From positions 1-39,511 of IMG/VR virus record IMGVR_UViG_3300021381_000187: a stretch of DNA of 39,511 nt. One strand, 5' to 3'. Both the position numbers and the translations under genes were made by a program. The notes beneath the pieces are model-generated. The model was not told the origin of the DNA and ran no database searches. It saw only the letters and a program-made list of their open reading frames with translations. The stretch is from a virus. The stretch's first letter is position 1. Each line of letters starts with the position of its first letter. Shown one piece after another: positions 1-7,472 of this stretch.

Positions 1-564
1 TTATGCCATCACCGCTTGAGACTTGGGCGAAGTAAATTCACTCAATGCAGATTTAAACCAATTCATATGCTGGGTTTCAGAATCTACTACACGCTGGTAT
101 ACGTCTGCGGCTGCATGATTACCTTTTTCTAATTCGCGGTCTCTAAACTGAGGATAGATATCGAGCGCTTCGCGCTCCTCAACCATAATGGCAACACTAA
201 GTGCTTTTTCAATGACACTGTCAGGGTTTAGCTTGATCAGCTCATCGCAGTTATTTTTAATCGTCTTTAGCGCTGAAATTGCGCGTTCGGTATCTTCTCC
301 ACGCTTTGGTGTACCGATCTCGCTATATAGCTCTCGCAACCAGACAGCATGCAGCTTTTCTTCACCGGCAACTTTTCTAAATAAGGTCGCTATTTTTGGA
401 TAACCCGCCTTTTCTGCCCAACGCGCAAATTCAGGATACATCACCTGATTTTCGTACATTTCAACATCGACAAATGATTCAGCAGTATCACGACTATCGG
501 CACATGGCGTCGCTGCGGCAAAGCATTCAAAGATCATATCTTCTGTAATTTGTGGCTGTTGCAT
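1..564 (-). CDS. Ferritin-like / rubrerythrin-type diiron protein (host gene)
   Basis: Four-helix ferritin-like protein, 187 aa from the chosen start. The diiron ligand pattern is visible: an early helix with VEMYEN, GEEKLH (ExxH) in the second helix, MVEERE in the third, and SETQHM (ExxH) in the fourth. There is no rubredoxin domain, so it resembles erythrin-vacuolar or short rubrerythrins, which handle peroxide or oxygen in low-oxygen cells. I start it at 564 because GAGG lies 6 nt upstream; a longer frame to 642 lacks such a site and adds an unlikely leader. It is the only clearly non-phage gene here and marks host chromosome. A perfect FNR/Anr-type box lies upstream. Substrate is not determinable from sequence. 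Confidence 0.85.
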   Translation of the reverse strand: MQQPQITEDMIFECFAAATPCADSRDTAESFVDVEMYENQVMYPEFARWAEKAGYPKIATLFRKVAGEEKLHAVWLRELYSEIGTPKRGEDTERAISALKTIKNNCDELIKLNPDSVIEKALSVAIMVEEREALDIYPQFRDRELEKGNHAAADVYQRVVDSETQHMNWFKSALSEFTSPKSQAVMA

Positions 565-1061
565 TTTAAACCTCGTTACTATTTTTGTTGGAGTACCATA
601 TATTAAGGCCGCGCTGCACACCAATATGCATTGCAACTTCAATACAGAGAAGCAGTTTCGATTTTGAGCTTAGTGAGAAATCCTTTCATTGATGTAGATC
701 AATATATAAGCATTGAATAACTAAGGCACTAATACGAGCGGCACGGAGCATTCGGCAGGCCAGCAAGAATTTCGAAACTAAAAAGAAGCGGATACGTCCC
801 GCAATTGCCAGTTAGCATTTTGATCACGTTAACTATAGTGATGCCAAAGCTACTATTTAAGTAAGTATCAATGTCGAGATTAATGAGGCGGGAATTTTCG
901 AAAATCGATGGCAATACACAGTCATGCAAAGACCATATCGAGCAATTGGTTTCGATGAACTTAACGGCAAAAAACGTTTATTAGGATTAAATAACGTCAT
1001 AAGTTAAAACCCCAGCAATGTTGCAGCTAACCCATATAGGTCATTGAAAATATGAAGAAAT
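565..1061. other. Host intergenic stretch, no gene recognised
   Basis: Apart from the FNR/Anr-type box and the promoter/leader of the rubrerythrin-like gene, I see no supported gene here. A 66-codon minus-strand frame at 729-929 has no recognisable content and no good ribosome binding site, so it is not annotated. The stretch ends at the tRNA-end repeat that marks the prophage junction. Confidence 0.5.
689..702. promoter_or_regulatory. FNR/Anr-type box upstream of the rubrerythrin-like gene
   Basis: TTGAT-N4-ATCAA, a perfect match to the FNR/Anr/CRP-family consensus for oxygen-responsive regulators. Its centre (695.5) is 32 bp upstream of a -10-like CAAAAT read on the minus strand at 661-666. 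This is the spacing of a class II activated promoter, giving a transcription start near 654. Activation of a diiron peroxide/oxygen-handling gene at low oxygen makes biological sense. Confidence 0.65.
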
Positions 1062-1088
1062 TGGTCGGGACGGCAGGATTTGAACCTG
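1062..1088 (-). repeat. Attachment-site core: 3' end of a tRNA (probably tRNA-Pro)
   Basis: Read on the minus strand, this is the last 27 nt of a tRNA: T-arm CAGG-TTCAAAT-CCTG, acceptor strand CGTCCCG, discriminator A and CCA. The G72/A73 end implies C1:G72, typical of bacterial tRNA-Pro. Bases on the 5' side (above 1088) do not continue as a tRNA, so this is a remnant and not a functional gene. Integrases that target tRNAs leave such a partial copy at one prophage end and restore the complete tRNA at the other. In this orientation the complete tRNA should be at the right junction, beyond the window. Confidence 0.75.
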
Positions 1089-1188
1089 ATTTTAGCCCTA
1101 TGAGCAACAACCAGTAACCATAAATCAACAGGTTATAGGCACTCAAGGGCATGGGTTCGTATTAATTGGTCACGAAATTGGCCATGGG
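1089..1188. other. Junction-proximal non-coding DNA downstream of the tailspike
   Basis: One hundred bases between the att core and the tailspike stop. Two loose inverted repeats are visible (TAACC-N11-GGTTA near 1116-1136 and TTCGT-N11-ACGAA near 1156-1176). Neither is followed by a U-run, so they are not convincing terminators; they could be recombinase arm sites. Confidence 0.3.
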
Positions 1189-2742
1189 CTAAGAATTCAC
1201 GCTTCGGCTGATCTCGTGCCAATCAGGATTACTATAAACCAGTTTGAGCGTGTCATATTGACTAGCAACAAAGTCGGCAGCGCCCGCTAATCTTAGTGAT
1301 GTTCCTGATACGACCGTTGTATTCGCGTCCATAAAGACCAGCGTTACTTCTTGCCCTTCTGCGCCATTGGTTAGATTGTTTATATTGGTCGCCGCTGTGT
1401 TTGTGACCTCTAGCAAGTTAAACCCTGAGACATTTATAACTGATTCGGCGTCAGTGTTTGTTGCCTTCTTGCCGTTAATGCGGCCATCTACATCAAGATT
1501 AAAGCTTGATCCGTCTGTAGGGTGTACAAGTTTCATTAGCACACTGCTAGACGTCCCTAGTGCCTCAGTCTGAAACACTCTGTCAGCCGTGACCGAATTA
1601 ACTAGCCTCCCTGTGTAGCTGCGATTGTTAAGCTCTGATTGCGAATACTGAAGATTGCTATGTACCCACGCTTCAACCGACCCCACGCGCGCGCTAATTA
1701 TGTTGTTATTCGCGCCGCTATCCGTTGCGCCGCCGAATTGCATTGTGATCTGACAGCCTTCCGAATTAGCATCAAGAACCACGCCCCCGCCGTTGCTCTC
1801 GTCGTATATATTCAAGCAATGGCCGCGCCCTGAGATGTTCGCCGCGTTTCCTGTGTTGGACTGACAGACAATTAATCCGCCGTACATTTGCTGGCCTACG
1901 TTATTAGGCGTATCACTAACAATATGCAGGCCATCGCCGCCATTGCCGCGCAAGTCCATCATGCCCACTGTCGCGCCGTGGTGGTCTACTGTATTGTTGT
2001 TATTAACAAAGCCGTGGCGAACGTTGCTGACGCCAAAAATGAAGTTAAAATGGCTTAGATTGCCTTGATCGTACCTATGCCCATCATAAAACCCATCGGC
2101 ATATAAGCGCTGTGCAAATTTGCGCTGCGTTGTCGTGTAAACAATGCCCGCCTGAGTCGATGAAGCACCAATACCTGTAACGCGCAAGCCTTCAATGTGT
2201 CGTCCGCCAAAGTTGATGCCTATTACATCCTCTGTAAACGTGATCTGCGTGGCGTAATGCCCCGCGCCGAGCACCTCCAAATTGGTATAAGCGCCCCAAT
2301 CTAGACTGACTGAACTGGTATAGTTCGTACCCGCTGGAATCTTTAAGGGTAGGCCCGCCGCACTTGCTGCCGCCGCCGCTGCGTTAAGGGCTGCGCCTAT
2401 GTCCGACCCGTCATTGATCACGCCGTAATCATAGGCATTTATCTCTCCAGAATGATCATAAGGCACGCTGTAATCTTGAATAGTGTCAACCACCCCGCCA
2501 GCTGCATTCTTCACCACCAGCTTATAAGTAAGCATCGAATCAAAGTAGATATCTGTAGAGGGCTTTCCTCCGCTGTCTAATGTGAGGCTTGTCCCGCCAC
2601 TAGTGCCTGCTGAGTCCGTATAAAATGGCGTTGGCGTACTTGTGCCAGTGAGATAAAACTCAATTGTGCCGTTACCCATCAGCGTATTTGTCGCTGGATC
2701 GGTAAACTGAGGTTTGAACGGTTGACCTTTAACGTAAGCCAT
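1189..2742 (-). CDS. Tailspike / receptor-binding protein
   Basis: 517 aa. The first ~95 residues (GQPFKPQF, PYDHSGEINAYDYGVIND) look like the head/tail-binding domain of podoviral tailspikes. The region ~100-380 is rich in Gly/Asn with short alternating beta strands (IPAG, LEVLGAG, HIEGLRVTGIG), as in right-handed parallel beta-helix (pectate-lyase fold) spikes. A beta-rich C-terminus (GAEGQEVTLVFMDANTTV) resembles the end domain of such spikes. It likely binds and perhaps cleaves surface polysaccharide. It is last in the late operon, where P22 has gene 9. GGAG lies upstream of the ATG, but a terminator precedes the gene, so expression probably needs antitermination. Confidence 0.8.
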   Translation of the reverse strand: MAYVKGQPFKPQFTDPATNTLMGNGTIEFYLTGTSTPTPFYTDSAGTSGGTSLTLDSGGKPSTDIYFDSMLTYKLVVKNAAGGVVDTIQDYSVPYDHSGEINAYDYGVINDGSDIGAALNAAAAAASAAGLPLKIPAGTNYTSSVSLDWGAYTNLEVLGAGHYATQITFTEDVIGINFGGRHIEGLRVTGIGASSTQAGIVYTTTQRKFAQRLYADGFYDGHRYDQGNLSHFNFIFGVSNVRHGFVNNNNTVDHHGATVGMMDLRGNGGDGLHIVSDTPNNVGQQMYGGLIVCQSNTGNAANISGRGHCLNIYDESNGGGVVLDANSEGCQITMQFGGATDSGANNNIISARVGSVEAWVHSNLQYSQSELNNRSYTGRLVNSVTADRVFQTEALGTSSSVLMKLVHPTDGSSFNLDVDGRINGKKATNTDAESVINVSGFNLLEVTNTAATNINNLTNGAEGQEVTLVFMDANTTVVSGTSLRLAGAADFVASQYDTLKLVYSNPDWHEISRSVNS

Positions 2743-2760
2743 TTATTTTGCTCCAGACGT

Positions 2761-2782
2761 AAAAAGGCCGCATGTGCGACCT
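2761..2782 (-). terminator. Rho-independent terminator between last ejection gene and tailspike
   Basis: On the minus strand: 7-bp stem AGGTCGC/GCGGCCT (one U-G wobble), loop ACAT, then a U-run. It stops late transcription just before the tailspike start at 2742, so the spike should depend on read-through or late antitermination. Confidence 0.7.
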
Positions 2783-2783
2783 A

Positions 2784-2813
2784 TTGATATTTGTGTGAGA
2801 TTTGTGGTATTTA
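2784..2813 (+). promoter_or_regulatory. Sigma70-type promoter for the 38-aa membrane ORF
   Basis: -35 TTGATA (2784-2789), 18-bp spacer, -10 TATTTA (2808-2813); predicted start near 2820, about 22 nt before the ATG at 2842. It faces opposite to all late genes. Confidence 0.45.
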
Positions 2814-2841
2814 TTGGGAATTATTTTGAAGGCGAATAATT

Positions 2842-2958
2842 ATGTTTGAGTCTGTTGAGTTTTGGGAGTTGGTCGCCGCTATTGTGATTGGTGGGTTTAT
2901 TTTTCACGCCGTTAATATTGTTGGCGGCGCAATTCTGACAAAGTTATTCGGCGAGTAA
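2842..2958 (+). CDS. 38-aa single-span membrane protein, candidate superinfection-exclusion/moron gene
   Basis: Short plus-strand frame encoding 38 aa: an acidic N-terminus (MFESVEFWE), one hydrophobic segment at about residues 10-33 (LVAAIVIGGFIFHAVNIVGG), and a short KLFGE tail. GAAGG lies 9 nt upstream and a sigma70-like promoter lies 28-58 nt upstream. It is the only supported plus-strand gene in the whole late half and overlaps the 3' end of the last ejection gene by 15 bp. In P22 the same slot (between gene 16 and tailspike gene 9) holds sieA/mnt/arc/ant, with sieA a membrane exclusion protein. No homology is claimed; the role is inferred from position and topology. It could also be a chance frame. 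Confidence 0.5.
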   Translation: MFESVEFWELVAAIVIGGFIFHAVNIVGGAILTKLFGE

Positions 2959-4662
2959 GTCTTTTAACGCCTGAATTCTAGCCTCATCGCTTTTTGAAAA
3001 AACCTTGCTCATCTTCTTAGCGCCCCAGTTCAACAGGTCAGACTTACCCCCTGTTGCAGCACTTGCCGCCCCTCGCACAACTTCTGAGCCAATTTCACCT
3101 TGAAACGTATTCGGTTTAATTGCGGAAGGAAACATTTTGCGCAGCGCTGCCTCAGTAGAGACTATTTTTTTCAAATCATCGTCGAACCCGCCAGATAGAG
3201 GCGAACTGTAACGAGCGGCGACCTTATCCAACTGTTCAAATATTTCCTCTGTCGCCGTGCCTGTATTGTAATTACTTAATACTTTTCGAGACATTACGCC
3301 AAGTGCTTTATCAGCCTTATCGCCCGATAAATTTACTTTCTTCCCTGTCAAAGACTGAAGCTCATCAATTACGCCTCGCGTTTCTGCGTACATCGAATTA
3401 ACTTGGTCGTATTCTGGGAATTGTTTGTCTAGAATGTCGTCTAAATTGTGGCGAAGCCCTTTAACAATCCCTTCCATCTTTCCGCTCAAGCCTGCTTGTG
3501 ATTTTCCATAAGAGACCTGCTCATCAATAAACTTCTTGGCATTATGTACTCGATAAGCATTCTGCGAAGGGTCGGCAGTGTTATGTAGTCTAGACACTAC
3601 ACGTTTAATAATGTTTTGCGCATCAGTTAAGCCTTCAATCGTTGAGTCGGCAAAATCAAGCACGCCGTCATTGAATTGCACCCCCTCGCCAGCTAATCGC
3701 TCGATAAAATCATTCATTGCAGGCGACACGTCAACAGGTTTCCCTTTCAAAGAATTTGCGACTTTGTCGAGCCTGCTAGCTGCTTCCTTATTAGCCTTTT
3801 GAATAATTGATAGGCGATCTTGTATTGCTTGGCCCACAACTCTTTGAGGAGGGTTAAAATTACGAAGCTCAAGATTTCCTCTTCCTGTTTCAAGTACCTC
3901 AACCATTTCTTTTATTCGTGATTTTGTCGCTTTGTTTGATGAGGCGATCATCGGCACTAACCCCTCATCAAGACCAGCTTTAAGGGCTTTCTTTTGTGCT
4001 GCATCTTTAACTACTTTTCCAGCATCATCTAGCTTAAATCCTGCCGTTACAATGTCGCCTGAGTTCCTATAAAGAGGCAGTTTGGCCGCATCTTTTGCCT
4101 TACTTGGTAGTGCGTCACTTATCGCTATTGTTGCTGCCTTTGTTGCTGTCTTAATCGGCTCGGCAACCTTCGCCGTGCCAAGCCCTAGCGCCTCCTGAGC
4201 TATACCCTTTGCGCTAGCTAGATTTCTACCTACCGCTGGAGTCATGCCCGCACCTACAGTAAGCGCTTGTCCAAGTCCTCTTACTGCGTCACGCGCAACA
4301 CCCTCCTCCATGTACCCGCCATCGCTGCCGAGATTATCAGCAAGTGTTGGCATTCTTGAGTCACTGCCGACCAACTGTAGAACCGCGTTCACGTTATTAG
4401 GGCCAAGAAAGTCTATCATTTCAAAGACTGTTTTATTTGCAGATGCCGCCAGCTCAGAAAGCGGAGCCATGCCAGGAATCGCTAAAAATTGCTGCTCTAG
4501 CGTTTGCGGCTGCTCTACAGCGGGAGCTTCCTGCTGTGTCAATTCCTGCTGAGGCATCTCTACAGGCTCTTGTTGTGGCTCAACCACTTGCAGGCTTTCC
4601 GCTTTACGTCTTCTCGCCTTAGCTAGCGCAATAGCTTTTTGCTGCTCTAGTGTGTAGCTCAT
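2944..4662 (-). CDS. Ejection / DNA-transfer protein (gp16 position)
   Basis: 572 aa. A Gln/Glu/Pro-rich segment at ~20-60 (QQEPVEMPQQELTQQ) is followed by a long, mainly helical body. No enzymatic motif such as a transglycosylase site is recognised. Third of three consecutive large helical genes after the gp10-like gene, matching P22 order 7-20-16, whose products leave the virion to build a DNA channel across the envelope. The call rests on position, size and low-complexity helical character. Its start overlaps the previous gene's stop by 4 nt (ATGA), which implies translational coupling. Confidence 0.55.
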   Translation of the reverse strand: MSYTLEQQKAIALAKARRRKAESLQVVEPQQEPVEMPQQELTQQEAPAVEQPQTLEQQFLAIPGMAPLSELAASANKTVFEMIDFLGPNNVNAVLQLVGSDSRMPTLADNLGSDGGYMEEGVARDAVRGLGQALTVGAGMTPAVGRNLASAKGIAQEALGLGTAKVAEPIKTATKAATIAISDALPSKAKDAAKLPLYRNSGDIVTAGFKLDDAGKVVKDAAQKKALKAGLDEGLVPMIASSNKATKSRIKEMVEVLETGRGNLELRNFNPPQRVVGQAIQDRLSIIQKANKEAASRLDKVANSLKGKPVDVSPAMNDFIERLAGEGVQFNDGVLDFADSTIEGLTDAQNIIKRVVSRLHNTADPSQNAYRVHNAKKFIDEQVSYGKSQAGLSGKMEGIVKGLRHNLDDILDKQFPEYDQVNSMYAETRGVIDELQSLTGKKVNLSGDKADKALGVMSRKVLSNYNTGTATEEIFEQLDKVAARYSSPLSGGFDDDLKKIVSTEAALRKMFPSAIKPNTFQGEIGSEVVRGAASAATGGKSDLLNWGAKKMSKVFSKSDEARIQALKDLLAE

Positions 4663-5813
4663 TGAAATAGCGCCTGTTCTTCTGGTGACATAAACTCAAG
4701 CAACTCATCATTAACCGATAGCTCGCGCTCTTGAGTCTCAAGTGTTCGCATTTTCTGCTCAATGAATGCGTCAAGTGTTGCTTTCTTAGCTTCTGGTGTA
4801 GAGTCTAGATCTAGCATTGTTTCTCTTAGAGAGTCGCCTTCTGCCTTCGTGAATGCCGCGCCAAATGTTTCTCGAAGCAATGGCAAGACTTGGTTATCAA
4901 CAATAGAGCGCATCTGTACACGAGCTGTTCCGCCTTCCGTACTACCAAACCCAAGCTGTTTAACAACTTCATCAAACGCCCTACCTCCATAGGTATAGGT
5001 AGCCATATCTGATAGCGATTTTAAGCGCCCCACCACTTCTTTTAGTCCGGGCAGCGCTGCTGTGGCCTTCTTGTACGAACTCAACGACTCGCCTTTCCCT
5101 GTTGCCTCAACTTCAGCAGCTTTTATATCCGCTCTGATCTGAGGCAATAATTCTGCTTGCGCATCTAGCTTCGCTGTTTCTTTCGCGCCTGACTTGGCCC
5201 CCTCTATGGCAGCTTGCGAATTTGCAACCTTAGTTGTCATGCTTGGATCATTTCCGAGCCTCTCGTCACCCGTTAAGGTTCCAGCCCTAGAGTCAAGGCC
5301 CAATTCAATGCGCCTTGCCTTGTCGATATCTTCTGCCGACATGCCGTTGGTCATTGCATTAAAGTTGCGTGTGGCTGAGTCTGTCGCAATAGGCTTAAAC
5401 CGCTCCATAATAGCCATTGCTTGCTGCGGATCATTCATCAGCATATCTACGTCTTCAGCATCAAAGCCGAACTTTGAGAGTTCTGGCATCATAAAATCAA
5501 TTTGAGCCTGTCTCGTTTCTGGGGCTAGCTTGTCGAAACCCTCAAAAGCGCGATAAATCTTTTCACCTTGTGCTTGGTCTATTTTGAATTCGCCCGCTTC
5601 AATCGTCAGCGCGTGAGACTCATTCGCACGATTATTCGCATCAACTTGCAAGCCTTGGCTAAACTCAGTATTTTGTTTCTGTAGGTCGAATAAGGCGTTC
5701 TGGCGCGCGTTTCCCGCCGACTTATAGTAAGTGTTAAACATCTTATCAATGGCGCTGCCTTGAGCCTGTACGCCTTGCATTGGCACTAAAGCTAGGTTGG
5801 GATTGATTGGCAT
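4659..5813 (-). CDS. Ejection-type internal virion protein (gp20 position)
   Basis: 384 aa, almost wholly helical and charged. N-terminus PINPNLALVPMQGVQAQ, then long Ala/Gln/Glu/Lys-rich helices. The C-terminal third (YTYGGRAFDEVVKQLG, RSIVDNQVLPLLRETFGAAFT) resembles a segment I associate with podoviral DNA-transfer proteins, recalled and not searched. Middle gene of the ejection trio, starting one base from the stop of the preceding gene. Likely packaged in the head and released into the cell with the DNA. Confidence 0.55.
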   Translation of the reverse strand: MPINPNLALVPMQGVQAQGSAIDKMFNTYYKSAGNARQNALFDLQKQNTEFSQGLQVDANNRANESHALTIEAGEFKIDQAQGEKIYRAFEGFDKLAPETRQAQIDFMMPELSKFGFDAEDVDMLMNDPQQAMAIMERFKPIATDSATRNFNAMTNGMSAEDIDKARRIELGLDSRAGTLTGDERLGNDPSMTTKVANSQAAIEGAKSGAKETAKLDAQAELLPQIRADIKAAEVEATGKGESLSSYKKATAALPGLKEVVGRLKSLSDMATYTYGGRAFDEVVKQLGFGSTEGGTARVQMRSIVDNQVLPLLRETFGAAFTKAEGDSLRETMLDLDSTPEAKKATLDAFIEQKMRTLETQERELSVNDELLEFMSPEEQALFQ

Positions 5814-6722
5814 TTATACGGCCCTCGGTGCGAACTCGTCTATCACTTTAAAGAATCCATTGTCAGACATAAACACAGCATCAGGACGAACCTTTTGAAG
5901 TTCATCAGCCATGCGGCCCTCGTATTGCTGCTCGCTGTCTATGTATTTGAATCTATATAGGTTTCCGATATCGTCTTGACCTACTTTTTCAATCTGCCGC
6001 TTTAATCTTCTGTCTGAAAAGCCTGCCATACCTGAGGGCGAGGAAGCCATTCCGCTTGCTGCTCCGCCGCCTCCCATGCCTCCAAGATAAGCAGCACCAG
6101 CCTGCCCGCCTAAGCTAAGAAGGTTATTAATTCCAGCTTGTCTTGCACCTTGAGCACCAACAATGCCCGCCGCTTGTGCGTTGCCTTGCTGTGTCATTAA
6201 GTCAGAGATCATATTTCCTGTTGTTAGAGCCGTGTTTGCTTGTCCTGCTGCGGATGATTGCCCCATGTTCACAGCGTTGAATAATTGGTTCTGCTGATTC
6301 TGAAGAAACGGCATCCCTGTCATCATGGCGTTAGTATTCAGTTCGTTTAATGTGTTGCCTGAATTCAATAAGCCTTGCGCTGCATTTGACGATAATGAAG
6401 CCTTATTAGCCTTATCCATAAACATTTGAAAGAGTGGATTAGCCTGTAAATAATTCGCTTGGCCTTCTGGTGTCAGCAGTTGCGAAAGCGGGTCTATATT
6501 GCCTTGCCCAAACTCAACAAAAGGCGCTAAGTCGCTCCGCGCTAAATCTCTAGACTCCCGCTGAAAAGCAATGGAATTACCTGCCGCTGCTTGTTGCGCT
6601 TGTGACGCTTGCCGCGCTGCGTCTTTGGCATCGCCCCCTAGTAGCTTGCCGTCGATAACATCCCACGCGGCGCTACCCATTAAGCCGCCAGCCGCTTTGC
6701 CTATGCTTTTTAAAAAGCCCAT
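5814..6722 (-). CDS. DNA-transfer/ejection-type protein with C-terminal S74-like domain
   Basis: 302 aa from the ATG at 6722, which has CAGGAG upstream; an extended frame to 6749 adds a Cys-rich leader and is less likely. Residues ~1-230 are Gly/Ala/Gln/Asn-rich with predicted helices (DAARQASQAQQAAAG, NNLLSLGGQAGAAYLGG), as in phage DNA-transfer proteins. Residues ~235-302 start with SDRRLK and continue with MADELQKVRPDAV, the signature of the peptidase S74/intramolecular chaperone family. There Ser236 and Lys241 correspond to the self-cleavage Ser and Lys. The domain is short and lacks the usual C-terminal coiled coil. Position corresponds to P22 gene 7. Confidence 0.65.
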   Translation of the reverse strand: MGFLKSIGKAAGGLMGSAAWDVIDGKLLGGDAKDAARQASQAQQAAAGNSIAFQRESRDLARSDLAPFVEFGQGNIDPLSQLLTPEGQANYLQANPLFQMFMDKANKASLSSNAAQGLLNSGNTLNELNTNAMMTGMPFLQNQQNQLFNAVNMGQSSAAGQANTALTTGNMISDLMTQQGNAQAAGIVGAQGARQAGINNLLSLGGQAGAAYLGGMGGGGAASGMASSPSGMAGFSDRRLKRQIEKVGQDDIGNLYRFKYIDSEQQYEGRMADELQKVRPDAVFMSDNGFFKVIDEFAPRAV

Positions 6723-6794
6723 ATAAACTCCTGAATAACAGGCGCACAAATCTCTAGGCAGTGAAGCCCATAAGCGTCTGTTTTAATTAATTGA

Positions 6795-7136
6795 TTAAGG
6801 GGTCTTGGTTAGACCGGATTCGTGCTGAATATTTACGATGGTTGTGCCGCCAGATTGAGCAAACTGGATAAAGTCAGCGTTTTTAAGAACAGGAATTGTC
6901 ACTAAGACAAAATCATTAGCAGGGATAGCTCCGCTGTAAATCTTATTGGTATCACTTGCCGAACCCCCTGAAGGGATGGCGTAACCTGTTACCGTTTCAG
7001 GTGTTCCTGTGGTATTTGTCAGCCTTACCACTAAATTCTCAATGATAGTCGTGGTCGCGCCTGCGACGGTGTATATCGTTGCATTGGAGGCCGTTAAAAG
7101 CGTTGGTTCGAATAACTTTGTAAGTGAAATAGCCAT
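6795..7136 (-). CDS. Small beta-rich virion protein, function unknown
   Basis: 113 aa. Alternating Thr/Val/Ile-rich beta strands (NATIYTVAGATTTIIENLVVRLTN, read in pieces) with Gly-Ser turns; no cysteines, no membrane span. It looks like a small decoration or tail-associated beta-sandwich. It begins directly after the 111-aa gene and sits among tail/head-completion genes, so it is probably structural. Not otherwise recognised. Confidence 0.6.
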   Translation of the reverse strand: MAISLTKLFEPTLLTASNATIYTVAGATTTIIENLVVRLTNTTGTPETVTGYAIPSGGSASDTNKIYSGAIPANDFVLVTIPVLKNADFIQFAQSGGTTIVNIQHESGLTKTP

Positions 7137-7472
7137 CTATTGAAGCTCCAAATGGTCGAGGCGTTTTTGTAGTTGATTAATTAACGGAATTACTGAGAAT
7201 TCCTCTAACTGTTTAGGCTCTAACTGCTTTCGTAATAGGTTTATTTCTGCGCGTAATTCTTCAATCTCTAGCGCTTGTTGGCCTACATGCTTGGTAAGCT
7301 GTCGAAGCTCTGTAAACTTTCGCGAGTCTTCAGCCGTAGCGGTATAATCAAGCGTTTCAATAAAGTCCTCAAAGCCGCCCGTTCTAAGCCATAATTGATT
7401 GAGCAAGTCGATAAGCTGTTTAGGGAGCTTTAAAGGGGCAAGCGCTGCAATAGGTGGATTAACTTTAGCCAT
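7137..7472 (-). CDS. Coiled-coil protein next to gp10-like gene
   Basis: 111 aa with a Pro-rich start (KVNPPIAALAPLKLP) and strong heptad-like helices at ~60-111 (QALEIEELRAEINLLRKQL, INQLQKRLDHLEL). It occupies the place of the P22 tail-needle gene 26 but is much shorter than that needle, so the analogy is only positional. Its start overlaps the stop of the gp10-like gene by one base. Could be a plug, a chaperone or a small assembly factor. Confidence 0.55.
   Translation of the reverse strand: MAKVNPPIAALAPLKLPKQLIDLLNQLWLRTGGFEDFIETLDYTATAEDSRKFTELRQLTKHVGQQALEIEELRAEINLLRKQLEPKQLEEFSVIPLINQLQKRLDHLELQ

Noticed and set aside
729-929. 66-codon minus-strand frame between host gene and att site
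   Set aside because: No SD, no recognisable family, lies in AT-rich intergenic DNA.
1062-1140. Complete tRNA gene at the left junction
   Set aside because: Only the last 27 nt match a tRNA; anticodon arm, D arm and 5' acceptor strand are not present.
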